The notes below the pieces were generated by a model. That model did no database searches. It was not told the origin of the DNA and saw nothing but the letters and a program-made list of their open reading frames with translations. Positions 6,918 to 14,707 of a stretch of 64,000 nt of DNA are shown in pieces. Within the stretch, counting starts at the first letter, position 1; each line of letters starts with the position of its first letter. This stretch comes from Xanthomonas prunicola (GTDB lineage Bacteria > Pseudomonadota > Gammaproteobacteria > Xanthomonadales > Xanthomonadaceae), in assembly GCF_002846205.1 (NCBI RefSeq), contig NZ_PHKV01000004.1, positions 1 through 64,000 on the forward strand, written 5' to 3'. The position numbers and the translations under genes are program-made.

Positions 6918-8534
6918 ATGTCGCAGACACCATGGTGGCGCGGGGCCGTCATCTATCAGATCTATCCGCGTAGTTTTCTCGATTCCAATGGCGATGGGGT
7001 GGGCGATCTGCCGGGCATTATCGCCAAGCTCGACTACATCGCAGGGTTGGGCGTGGATGCGATCTGGATCTCGCCGTTCTTCAAGTCGCCGATGGCCGAT
7101 TTCGGCTATGACATCGCGGACTACCGTGCGGTGGATCCTCTGTTCGGGACGCTGGCCGATTTCGATCGGCTGCTTGACAAGGCGCATGGCCTTGGCTTGA
7201 AGGTGATGATCGACCAGGTGCTGAGCCACACGTCTATCGCACATGCGTGGTTCCAGGAGAGCCGGCAGGACAGGACCAATGCGAAGGCTGATTGGTATGT
7301 GTGGGCCGATCCGCGCGAGGACGGGACGCCGCCGAACAACTGGCTGTCGTTGTTCGGTGGAGTGGCCTGGCAGTGGGAGCCGCGGCGTGAGCAGTACTAC
7401 CTGCATAACTTCCTGGTGGATCAGCCGGACCTGAATTTCCACAGCGCCGAGGTGCAGCAGGCGACATTGGACAATGTGCGCTTCTGGCTGGACCGTGGCG
7501 TGGACGGTTTCCGACTGGACGCGATCAACTTCTGTTTCCATGATGCGCAGCTTCGCGATAACCCGGCCAAGCCAGCGGACAAGCGAGTAGGGCGCGGTTT
7601 CAGTGCGGACAATCCATACGCGTATCAGTACCACTACTTCAACAACACCCAGCCGGAGAACCTTGCGTTCCTGGAGCGCTTGCGCGCGCTGCTGGATCGC
7701 TACCCGAACGCGGTGAGCCTGGGCGAGATCTCGTCGGAAGATTCGCTGGCGACTACCGCCGAGTACACCGCCCAGGGCCGCTTGCACATGGGTTACAGCT
7801 TCGAGTTGCTGGTGCAGGACTACAGCGCGGCCTATATCCGGGAGACGGTGAGCCGGCTCGAGGCCACCATGCTCGAGGGGTGGCCGTGTTGGGCGATTTC
7901 CAACCACGATGTGGTGCGTGCGGTCACGCGCTGGGGCGGCGCGCATGCATCGCCGGCGTTTGCGCGGATGGTGGTGGCGCTGCTGTGTTCGTTGCGTGGT
8001 TCGATCTGTCTGTATCAGGGCGAGGAACTTGGGCTGGGCGAGGCGGAGGTTGCATTTGAGGATCTGCAGGACCCGTACGGCATCACGTTCTGGCCAACCT
8101 TCAAGGGGCGCGATGGGTGCCGTACGCCGATCCCGTGGACCGATGCGCCATCTGCGGGATTCACCAGTGGCAAGCCGTGGTTGCCACTGGCGGAGCCGCA
8201 TCGTGCTGCTGCGGTGAGCGTGCAGCAGGCTGATGCGCATTCCGTGCTGAGCGCAGTCCGTGCGTTTCTTACCTGGCGCAAGAAAATGCCGGCGCTGTGC
8301 GAGGGATCCATCGCTTTCTACGACACGGCCGAACCGGTGCTGATGTTCCGGCGCACGCATCTGGGTCAGGTCATGCTGTTGGCATTCAATCTGTCCGCCG
8401 ATCCTGCCGACCTGGCCTTGCCTGCCGGCGAGTGGGAGCAGATCGATGTGCCCGGTGTCGAACGTGGGGCGATGAAGAGCGGACACCTACGGCTGACCGG
8501 GCACGCGGTTGTTGCTGCGGTAGGTCGTGGCTGA
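6918..8534 (+). CDS. xgtA: Alpha-glucosidase, GH13_23 (XgtA type)
   Basis: A 538-aa cytoplasmic GH13 enzyme without signal peptide, the same length as the X. campestris alpha-glucosidase XgtA, which hydrolyses maltose and transfers glucose to alcohols. The catalytic residues fall at Asp201 (GFRLD), Glu270 (SLGE) and Asp331 (ISNHD), the expected nucleophile, acid/base and transition-state stabiliser. ATG 6918 follows GGGAGG. It is transcribed alone, with operator A upstream and a hairpin downstream. It is expected to cleave imported maltodextrins to glucose as the last step of the pathway encoded to its right. Confidence 0.93.
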   Translation: MSQTPWWRGAVIYQIYPRSFLDSNGDGVGDLPGIIAKLDYIAGLGVDAIWISPFFKSPMADFGYDIADYRAVDPLFGTLADFDRLLDKAHGLGLKVMIDQVLSHTSIAHAWFQESRQDRTNAKADWYVWADPREDGTPPNNWLSLFGGVAWQWEPRREQYYLHNFLVDQPDLNFHSAEVQQATLDNVRFWLDRGVDGFRLDAINFCFHDAQLRDNPAKPADKRVGRGFSADNPYAYQYHYFNNTQPENLAFLERLRALLDRYPNAVSLGEISSEDSLATTAEYTAQGRLHMGYSFELLVQDYSAAYIRETVSRLEATMLEGWPCWAISNHDVVRAVTRWGGAHASPAFARMVVALLCSLRGSICLYQGEELGLGEAEVAFEDLQDPYGITFWPTFKGRDGCRTPIPWTDAPSAGFTSGKPWLPLAEPHRAAAVSVQQADAHSVLSAVRAFLTWRKKMPALCEGSIAFYDTAEPVLMFRRTHLGQVMLLAFNLSADPADLALPAGEWEQIDVPGVERGAMKSGHLRLTGHAVVAAVGRG

Positions 8535-8547
8535 GTACGAGCAGCTG

Positions 8548-8578
8548 AAACCTCTCGGCGTACGCTTGAGAGGGTTTT
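8548..8578 (+). terminator. Terminator of alpha-glucosidase gene
   Basis: AAACCTCTC and GAGAGGGTTT pair with one bulged G around an 11-nt loop and are followed by TTTT. The hairpin begins 14 bases after the stop codon. Confidence 0.75.
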
Positions 8579-8964
8579 GCAAGCGGGGCGGCATTCTTTG
8601 CGATGCCGCTCCGTTTTGTTGCACGCCGATCATCTTGGGCGCTAGATCGTTTGATAAGCGCTGGCGTGGCATTCCATCTCATTGTTGAGTGGCAGGCGTC
8701 ATCAGGACCGGACAGGCTTTTGATGGGCCTCCCGATCCGTCAGCTGGCTTGCGGTGTTACGGCTGTCGGCGACTCGGTAAGGTCCTTCGTTGAAAACGCC
8801 TTGCTGTCTTTGTGAGCGTGGTGCCAAGCGCATGCGTGCGACGCGCGGCACGAAAGCCGGTGTTACACCGCGTGATTTTTGGTCTAGGGGGTGAGGGCAG
8901 ATGTGTATGTGCCGCAAGTTAGCCCGCACGATTTCATGACGTTGATCTCGTTGCCAAGACTCAA

Positions 8965-9003
8965 AAAAAAGACTCGCCAGTTTGATGCCGGCGGGTCTTT
9001 TTT
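8965..9003. terminator. Strong bidirectional intrinsic terminator
   Basis: AAAAAAGACTCGCC and GGCGGGTCTTTTTT form a 14-bp stem with one G-T pair and a short AT-rich loop. An A tract on one side and a T tract on the other allow termination in both directions. On the minus strand it lies about 310 bases beyond the receptor gene stop. Confidence 0.8.
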
Positions 9004-9142
9004 ATGCAGGAGCCGAAATGGAAATGTCGTTCGGCGTGACGCGTTTGCCTGTCTGAACGTTGCCTACTTTATCGAGAGCAATGTCAATCTCATAGCGCTT
9101 CTGTGCGATCTGTGACGAAGTGACAGTCCCGTAGCCTCACCT

Positions 9143-9172
9143 CAAGCCCTCTCCCGGTGGGAGAGGGGCTTG
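9143..9172 (-). terminator. Hairpin downstream of the TonB-dependent receptor gene
   Basis: CAAGCCCTCTCCC and GGGAGAGGGGCTTG pair with a single bulge around a 3-nt loop. No long T tract follows on the minus strand. Similar C/G-rich hairpins are frequent in xanthomonad intergenic DNA, so it may be a dispersed element as well as a terminator. Confidence 0.5.
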
Positions 9173-9315
9173 TCTTGCTGCAGCGTGTGATCGCTGGGCC
9201 TTGCGGTGTGTCGTTCGCCTTCCAATGTGGCCGGCGAATCTGGGCGACGACACTCAGCCCAGATCTTGCTGGCGCTTCAGGCGCTTCGTCTCACGCACGT
9301 GGTGATGCCAGCTAC

Positions 9316-12090
9316 TCAGAACTTGTAGTTCACACCCAGCACAAAAGTGCGGCCCCATTCGATGTATTCCAGCGGACGGTCCTTGGTTTCTGCGTAAGTG
9401 CGATACGGCGAGTTGCTGAGGTTGCTGGCCTGCAGCAGCAGGGTCAGGCCGGACAGGCTGCTGGCTTCGCCGAAGTTGTAGCTGATCTGTGCGTCGGTGA
9501 TGTTTTCGCCGACCACGTAGCGCAGCGTGCGGTTGCCGTTGAAGTTGCCGATTTCGCCGATGAAGTCCGAGCGCCGACGCTGGCTGACGCGTGCTTCGAA
9601 GCCCTTGTGCTCGTAGTAGGCAGTCAGGTTGTAGACGCGCTTGGACAAACCGGGCAGGCTGATTTCACCGTCGCCCACGCTGGACGCGCTTTCCGGGTCA
9701 CGGATCTTGACGTCGCTGTCGTTGAAGGTGGCACTGGCCTGGATGCCGAAGCCTTCCAACGGGGCGAAGATCAGATCCAGTGGCAGCGAGGCGGTGAGTT
9801 CGACGCCGCGCAGCGTGCCGCCCTTGCCGTTGAACGGGGCGCTGAAGGTGCCGGTGGTCAGCACTGGTGCAGAGCCCGGCGGCGGCACGTAGCCTGCTAC
9901 CAGTGCGGAGAAGTCGTAGTTGTCGCGGCTCTGGGTGTAGATGTAGCTCTTGAGGTCCTTGTAGAAGAACGCTGCGGCCACATACGCACGGTCAGCAAAG
10001 TATTTCTCGTAGGAGATGTCCAGGGCATTGGCGCGCCACGGGTCGAGCATGGGGTTGCCGCCGCTGGCGCCGGGACGGCCGGTGGACGTGTCGACACCGA
10101 ATTCCAGCGAGGCACGCAGTTGATCCACGCGTGGGCGTGCGACCTGCTTGGCCATGGCGAAGCGCAGCGTCTGCTCGTACGGGAACTGGAAGGCCAGGTT
10201 CAGGCTGGGCAGCCAGTCGCGGTAGGTCTTGCCATCGTCGATCGGGCGCACTTCACTACCGGCCGGCTGCGAGGCGTCCCAGTAATTGGCACGCGAGGAT
10301 TGGTCGGCGCTCTGCAGCTGCACGCCGATATTGCCGCGCACGCCGACACTGCCCCATTCGGTATCGAGGTTGGCGCGCAGCCACGCGGTGGTGATTTTTT
10401 CTTCGACCGTCCAGGCCTTGGAGACCAGGAACGAGGCATCGTCGCTGGGGTTGAACAGCATGTAGCGCGACACTGCGGCCGGCACGTTCCAGGCAGGCAG
10501 GGAGCCGAGACCGGCGAAGCCGAGGTTGACCGGCGCGTATTGCAGGTCCGCAGCAACCGTGGCCTCGCCCTGCGCACCGAGGGTGATGTTGCCTTCCGGC
10601 TGGGTCTTCTGCTTTTCGCGATTGGCGTAGTTGACGCCCACATCCAGATCCGAGAACCAGCTCAGCGCTTCGGGCATCGGGAAGCTGGCCTGCAGGCGCG
10701 CGCCCTTGAGCACGTCTTCCACGCTGGGCACCTTGCCGTAGCCGGAGCCGTAGATGGTGTTGGTCAGGAACAGCTCATCGGGATTGGAATAATTCATCCC
10801 CGGCGCCAGCTGCGAGAAGCCGTTGCCGGCGACCGACACTCCTACCGTGTCCAGTTGCGGCATGGGCGCCCGCTGGAGGTTGTTCTCCAGGTTCAGTTCG
10901 TCGCGGGTGGCCTTCGAATAGTTCAGGTCGGCGATGATCTTGACCGCACCGGCGGTGATTTCGTTGTTCCAGCCGAACGCATCAATGGTGTCTTCGCGCT
11001 TGTTGTACATGCCGCGTACCAGCGGATAGACGCCGCTGGCTATGCCGCCCAGGAAAGTGTTGCGGTCGTTGACGCGCACGTCGGTGATGTTCAGGCCCGG
11101 CGTGTAGCCACCGTTGTAGTTGCTCAGGTTGAGCTCGAACTGGTTGGCGGTGTCGATCTGCTCGGCTTCGGTATGGAACGCATCGAGCGTGCTGGTCCAG
11201 GCATTGGACGGGCGATACTGCAGCGTGGCCATGACGCCGTCGCGCTTCTGGTTGCCGGTGCGGCGCAGTGCCTTGATGCCGTCGGAGAAATACACGCCGT
11301 CGGCGACGCCGGGGCGCTGGCGCTGTGCGTTGACCGGCTGCCAGGGTTCGTACAAACCCACCTGGTTCTCCTGGATCGGCATGTCGGTGTGGGCGTAGCC
11401 GATGGTCAGGCCGATGGTGCGGTCGGCGAACTGGTCGATGTAGCTGACGTTGAAGCGGTTGCCATACGGGTCGACATTGGCGGCCTTGCCCAGCGAATTG
11501 CGCTGATAGCGGCCACCGATGGCGATCACCCGCTCGTTGTAGCTCAGCGGGCGCGCGGTCTGCATGTCGACGGTGCCCGACAGGCCCTGGCCTACCAGGC
11601 CGGCGTCCGGGGTCTTGTAGACGGTGACGCCGCTGACCAGCTCGGACGGATACTGGTCGAACTCCACGCTGCGGTTATCGCCGGTGCTGACCACTTCGCG
11701 GCCATTGAGCAGGGTGGTGGAAAAGTCCGGCGACAGGCCGCGCACGCTGATGACCTGCGCGCGCCCGGCCACCCGCTGCGCGGCCAGGCCAGGCAGGCGC
11801 GCAAGCGATTCGGCGATGCTGACGTCGGGCAGGCGGCCGATGTCTTCGGCCGAAATGGCTTCCACGATGGAGGTGGAGTCACGCTTGACCGAAATGGCGC
11901 CTTCGATCGCGCGCCGCAGGCCGGTGACCTGGACCTTGTCCAACTCGGTGACCGCGCCGTTTGCTTGTTCGGATGCGGTGTGTTCGGTGCCGGTGGCTTG
12001 TGCAGGCGTTGCCGACTGCGCAGCAGCCAGCGTCGGTGCCATGGCAACGGCCAGGGCGATACTCAGCGCAGAGCGCTTGTGCTTCAACAT
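9316..12090 (-). CDS. TonB-dependent outer-membrane receptor, predicted maltodextrin importer
   Basis: A 924-aa protein with a signal peptide (ending AAAQ near residue 25), a TonB-box-like VTELDKVQVTG at about 47-57, and a plug domain with DIGRLPDVSIAESLARLPG, VISVRGLSPDFS and LLNGREV. A long beta-barrel ends in the terminal Phe (NYKF) required for outer-membrane insertion. From family knowledge and context it transports maltodextrins across the outer membrane, as Caulobacter MalA does. The ATG follows GGGAGGGG. Operator B lies about 130 bases upstream. The gene is divergent in regulation from xgtA and runs in the same direction as the GH97 gene behind it. Confidence 0.9.
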   Translation of the reverse strand: MLKHKRSALSIALAVAMAPTLAAAQSATPAQATGTEHTASEQANGAVTELDKVQVTGLRRAIEGAISVKRDSTSIVEAISAEDIGRLPDVSIAESLARLPGLAAQRVAGRAQVISVRGLSPDFSTTLLNGREVVSTGDNRSVEFDQYPSELVSGVTVYKTPDAGLVGQGLSGTVDMQTARPLSYNERVIAIGGRYQRNSLGKAANVDPYGNRFNVSYIDQFADRTIGLTIGYAHTDMPIQENQVGLYEPWQPVNAQRQRPGVADGVYFSDGIKALRRTGNQKRDGVMATLQYRPSNAWTSTLDAFHTEAEQIDTANQFELNLSNYNGGYTPGLNITDVRVNDRNTFLGGIASGVYPLVRGMYNKREDTIDAFGWNNEITAGAVKIIADLNYSKATRDELNLENNLQRAPMPQLDTVGVSVAGNGFSQLAPGMNYSNPDELFLTNTIYGSGYGKVPSVEDVLKGARLQASFPMPEALSWFSDLDVGVNYANREKQKTQPEGNITLGAQGEATVAADLQYAPVNLGFAGLGSLPAWNVPAAVSRYMLFNPSDDASFLVSKAWTVEEKITTAWLRANLDTEWGSVGVRGNIGVQLQSADQSSRANYWDASQPAGSEVRPIDDGKTYRDWLPSLNLAFQFPYEQTLRFAMAKQVARPRVDQLRASLEFGVDTSTGRPGASGGNPMLDPWRANALDISYEKYFADRAYVAAAFFYKDLKSYIYTQSRDNYDFSALVAGYVPPPGSAPVLTTGTFSAPFNGKGGTLRGVELTASLPLDLIFAPLEGFGIQASATFNDSDVKIRDPESASSVGDGEISLPGLSKRVYNLTAYYEHKGFEARVSQRRRSDFIGEIGNFNGNRTLRYVVGENITDAQISYNFGEASSLSGLTLLLQASNLSNSPYRTYAETKDRPLEYIEWGRTFVLGVNYKF

Positions 12091-12222
12091 TTTCCCCTCC
12101 CAGGTACATGTTGTTCTTTGTTTTTTGATCCGGCAGACGCCTGGATGTCATGCGTCGCACGCCCGGACGGACGTCACGACTGCAACGTATGGTAGACACC
12201 GCACCCGCATGCAAACGGCTGC

Positions 12223-12236
12223 TGCATACGTATTCA
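12223..12236 (-). promoter_or_regulatory. Predicted LacI-family operator B
   Basis: TGCATACGTATTCA is the exact reverse complement of the 14-mer at 6814 and 14553. It sits in the 293-base gap upstream of the receptor gene. Confidence 0.75.
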
Positions 12237-12383
12237 ACCCGCGCAACGGCAATGAAATCGATTCCACACGGCATCTCCAGCGCACGAAGCTGGCGCTGCC
12301 GAGCGCCCATCGGTGCGATACGGATCGACGGCGATGGGACTTGCGGCCAGATGCAATCCATGGCGATGAATGCTCCGCATCGC

Positions 12384-14465
12384 TCAACGCTTGGCATCCA
12401 TCGGTACGAAGCGGATGGCCTGCCCGCCACCGGGTGCCAGGCGTAACTCCATGGTGTCGGTGCTGCCGACCTGGCGTTCTTCGCGCACAAAGGCGAACGG
12501 GTTGCTCAGGTAATCGGCGCCGTCGCCATCGCGATAGATCTGCGCCGTGTAGCGCACGCCGGGTTCGAGAAAGCCCAGCGGCACCTGCAGCAGGCGGCCG
12601 TGTTCGTCGGTGATGCTGCCCAGGAACCACTCGCGGCTGTGCCGATCCTTACGCGCGATGGTCACGTAATCGCCCACTTCGCCATTCAATGCGCGGGTCT
12701 GGTCCCAGTCCACTGCCACGTCTTCGATGAAGCGGAAGGCGTCGCGGTGCTGTAGATAATGCTCGGGCAGATCGGCGGCCATCTGGATTGGGCTGTAGAG
12801 CGTGACGTACAGCGCTAGCTGGCGTGCCAAGGTGCTGGGAATTGGCTGCCCGTTGCGTCCTTTCAGGCTCACGATGCCGGGTGTGTAGTCCATCGGTCCG
12901 GCGAGCAGTCGCGTGAATACAAGGTTGACTTCGTGCTCGGGTGGATTGGGCGGCTGGCCCCAGGCGTTGTACTCCATGCCGCGCGCGCCTTCGCGCGAGA
13001 TCCAGTTGGGATAGGTGCGGCGCAGGCCAGTGTCCTTGATCGGTTCGTGCGCATTGACCGCGAGGTGGCGCGCGGCGGCTTCCTGCACCACGCGCAGATG
13101 ATGGCGCGCCATCCATTGACCATCGTGCCATTCGCGCAGCGGCGCGCCGCCCGCGGGGTTGCGACGCTCCACCTGGCCATCGTCGCAGACATAGCCGGTC
13201 TTGACCGAGTCCACGCCGAACCGGGCGTACAGGTCCATCGCCTCGGCAATCTGGTCTTCGTAATGGTCCACTGCGCACCCCGTTTCATGATGGCCGATCA
13301 GATGCACGCCTTTGGCGGCAGCGTATTTGCTCAGTGCAGGCAGGTCGAAATCGAGCGTTGGCCTTATGAAATCGAAACTGCCGCCGTTGCCAAACCATTC
13401 GCCGTTCCAGCCGGGATTCCATCCTTCGACCAGCACGCCGCGAAAACCGTGATCGGCGGCGAAGTCGATGTAGCGTTTGGTATTCGCGCTGGTTGCGGCG
13501 TGTTTCGGTCCGGTTGCCCAGGTCTGTTGGTTGAGGTGCATCGACCACCACACACCCACGTACTTGGACGGCTTGATCCAGCTCACGTCGCCCAGCACGT
13601 TGGGTTCGTTGAGGTTGAGGATGAGGTTGGATTCCACCAGGCCGGTGGCCTGATCGGCGATCTGCAGCGTGCGCCATGGCGTATCGAAGGGCAGGCTGCG
13701 GCGCACCTTCCAGCCTTCGGCGGCCGGCGACAGCTGCGCGCGCAGGCGCTGATCGTCGGTGCGGCGTAGCCACATGCCGGCGTAGTCGACCAGGGCGGCT
13801 TCGTGCAGCGCGATGTGCAGCCCACTGTCGGTGCGCAAGGTGAGCGGCGTATGCGCCAGCGCGACCTGATTCAACGGCGTGTGTCGATACAGATATTCGT
13901 AGTGGATCGGTTCGCCTGCGGGAATCCACCAGGCATCGGCAGGTTGCGCGATGGCGAACTCGGTCACTTCTTCGTCGATGATTGCCTCACGCAATCCTGC
14001 TTGCTGGGGGAAGTGATAGCGCAGGCCAAGCCCGTCGTCGTAGACGCGGAAGATGACGTCGAAGGTGCGCTGCGCACCGTCGCGCTCGCCCAGGCTGACG
14101 CGCAATTCGTTGTAGTGGTTGCGCACCAGTCGCGTTTCGCCCCAGGGCTGTTGCCAGGTGTCATCGTGACGTTGGCGTGCTTGTGCGAGTACCACCATGC
14201 CGCGGTCCAGCCGGCCGTCGCGCAGCGCGAAGCCCAGCCGCGAACGCTGCAGCACTGCTTCGCCCAGACGCTGCACGCGGTAGTAAGGCGTGCCGCCATC
14301 CACGTCCAGACTGACCTGTAGCACCTTGTCCGGCGACTCAACGCTGATGGTGGTGACTTCGGCATGCAGCTGCGGCGCAGCGGCGCCAAATAGCGCGAGA
14401 GCCAGCAGCTGGGCGATCCATGCGGCGCCCAGTGTCGAGCGCGCCCGACGTGACGACAGCGGCAT
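12384..14465 (-). CDS. GH97 alpha-glucosidase (SusB-like), exported
   Basis: A 693-aa protein with an N-terminal signal peptide (ending about APQLHA). A GH97 N-terminal beta-domain is followed by the catalytic barrel: GHHETG, FGVDSVKTGY, NAHEPIKDTGLRRTYPN and EGARGMEYNAW. These motifs resemble the calcium-dependent, inverting SusB branch, where Glu residues act as general acid and bases, rather than the retaining branch that uses an Asp nucleophile; this assignment is by motif memory. ATG at 14465 is chosen because GGGAGGGG precedes it and the signal peptide starts there. The predicted role is periplasmic release of glucose from maltodextrins. Confidence 0.9.
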   Translation of the reverse strand: MPLSSRRARSTLGAAWIAQLLALALFGAAAPQLHAEVTTISVESPDKVLQVSLDVDGGTPYYRVQRLGEAVLQRSRLGFALRDGRLDRGMVVLAQARQRHDDTWQQPWGETRLVRNHYNELRVSLGERDGAQRTFDVIFRVYDDGLGLRYHFPQQAGLREAIIDEEVTEFAIAQPADAWWIPAGEPIHYEYLYRHTPLNQVALAHTPLTLRTDSGLHIALHEAALVDYAGMWLRRTDDQRLRAQLSPAAEGWKVRRSLPFDTPWRTLQIADQATGLVESNLILNLNEPNVLGDVSWIKPSKYVGVWWSMHLNQQTWATGPKHAATSANTKRYIDFAADHGFRGVLVEGWNPGWNGEWFGNGGSFDFIRPTLDFDLPALSKYAAAKGVHLIGHHETGCAVDHYEDQIAEAMDLYARFGVDSVKTGYVCDDGQVERRNPAGGAPLREWHDGQWMARHHLRVVQEAAARHLAVNAHEPIKDTGLRRTYPNWISREGARGMEYNAWGQPPNPPEHEVNLVFTRLLAGPMDYTPGIVSLKGRNGQPIPSTLARQLALYVTLYSPIQMAADLPEHYLQHRDAFRFIEDVAVDWDQTRALNGEVGDYVTIARKDRHSREWFLGSITDEHGRLLQVPLGFLEPGVRYTAQIYRDGDGADYLSNPFAFVREERQVGSTDTMELRLAPGGGQAIRFVPMDAKR

Positions 14466-14552
14466 ATCCCCTCCCAAGGTGACCGTTGCGCAAGCAGTGA
14501 CTATGCAGTGGCCCGCAGTGGATGCGCCGTGCCGCGCATTGCCTGAAGGCCA

Positions 14553-14566
14553 TGAATACGTATGCA
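14553..14566 (+). promoter_or_regulatory. Predicted LacI-family operator C (divergent promoter region)
   Basis: The same TGAATACGTATGCA lies between the divergent GH97 gene (start 14465, minus) and the six-hairpin glycosidase operon (start 14708, plus). One site could control both. Confidence 0.75.
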
Positions 14567-14707
14567 GTGCTGTGGAACAGCGGAGTGCGCGTCTACCATG
14601 GTGGACGGCACCTGGGAGGGGCCGCGACCGTGGCACGTCCGTGCCGCGCACCACAACGCGTGCAACGAGGGAGGAAGGCCGACGGCGCAAGCTGTCTCGC
14701 CGCTTCG

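Larger units (their letters stand above)
8579..9315. other. Gene-free stretch between convergent genes
   Basis: About 740 bases with no convincing protein gene; the longest frames here lack ribosome-binding sites and family features. It holds a strong bidirectional terminator (8965-9003) and a second hairpin (9143-9172). The 400 bases upstream of the first of these contain no CDS on the + strand, so a small RNA ending there is possible. Confidence 0.5.

Noticed and set aside
9157..12195. Very long + strand frame of over 1000 codons
   Set aside because: It is the antisense shadow of the TonB-dependent receptor; the minus strand has signal peptide, plug and terminal Phe, while the + frame has no family features.
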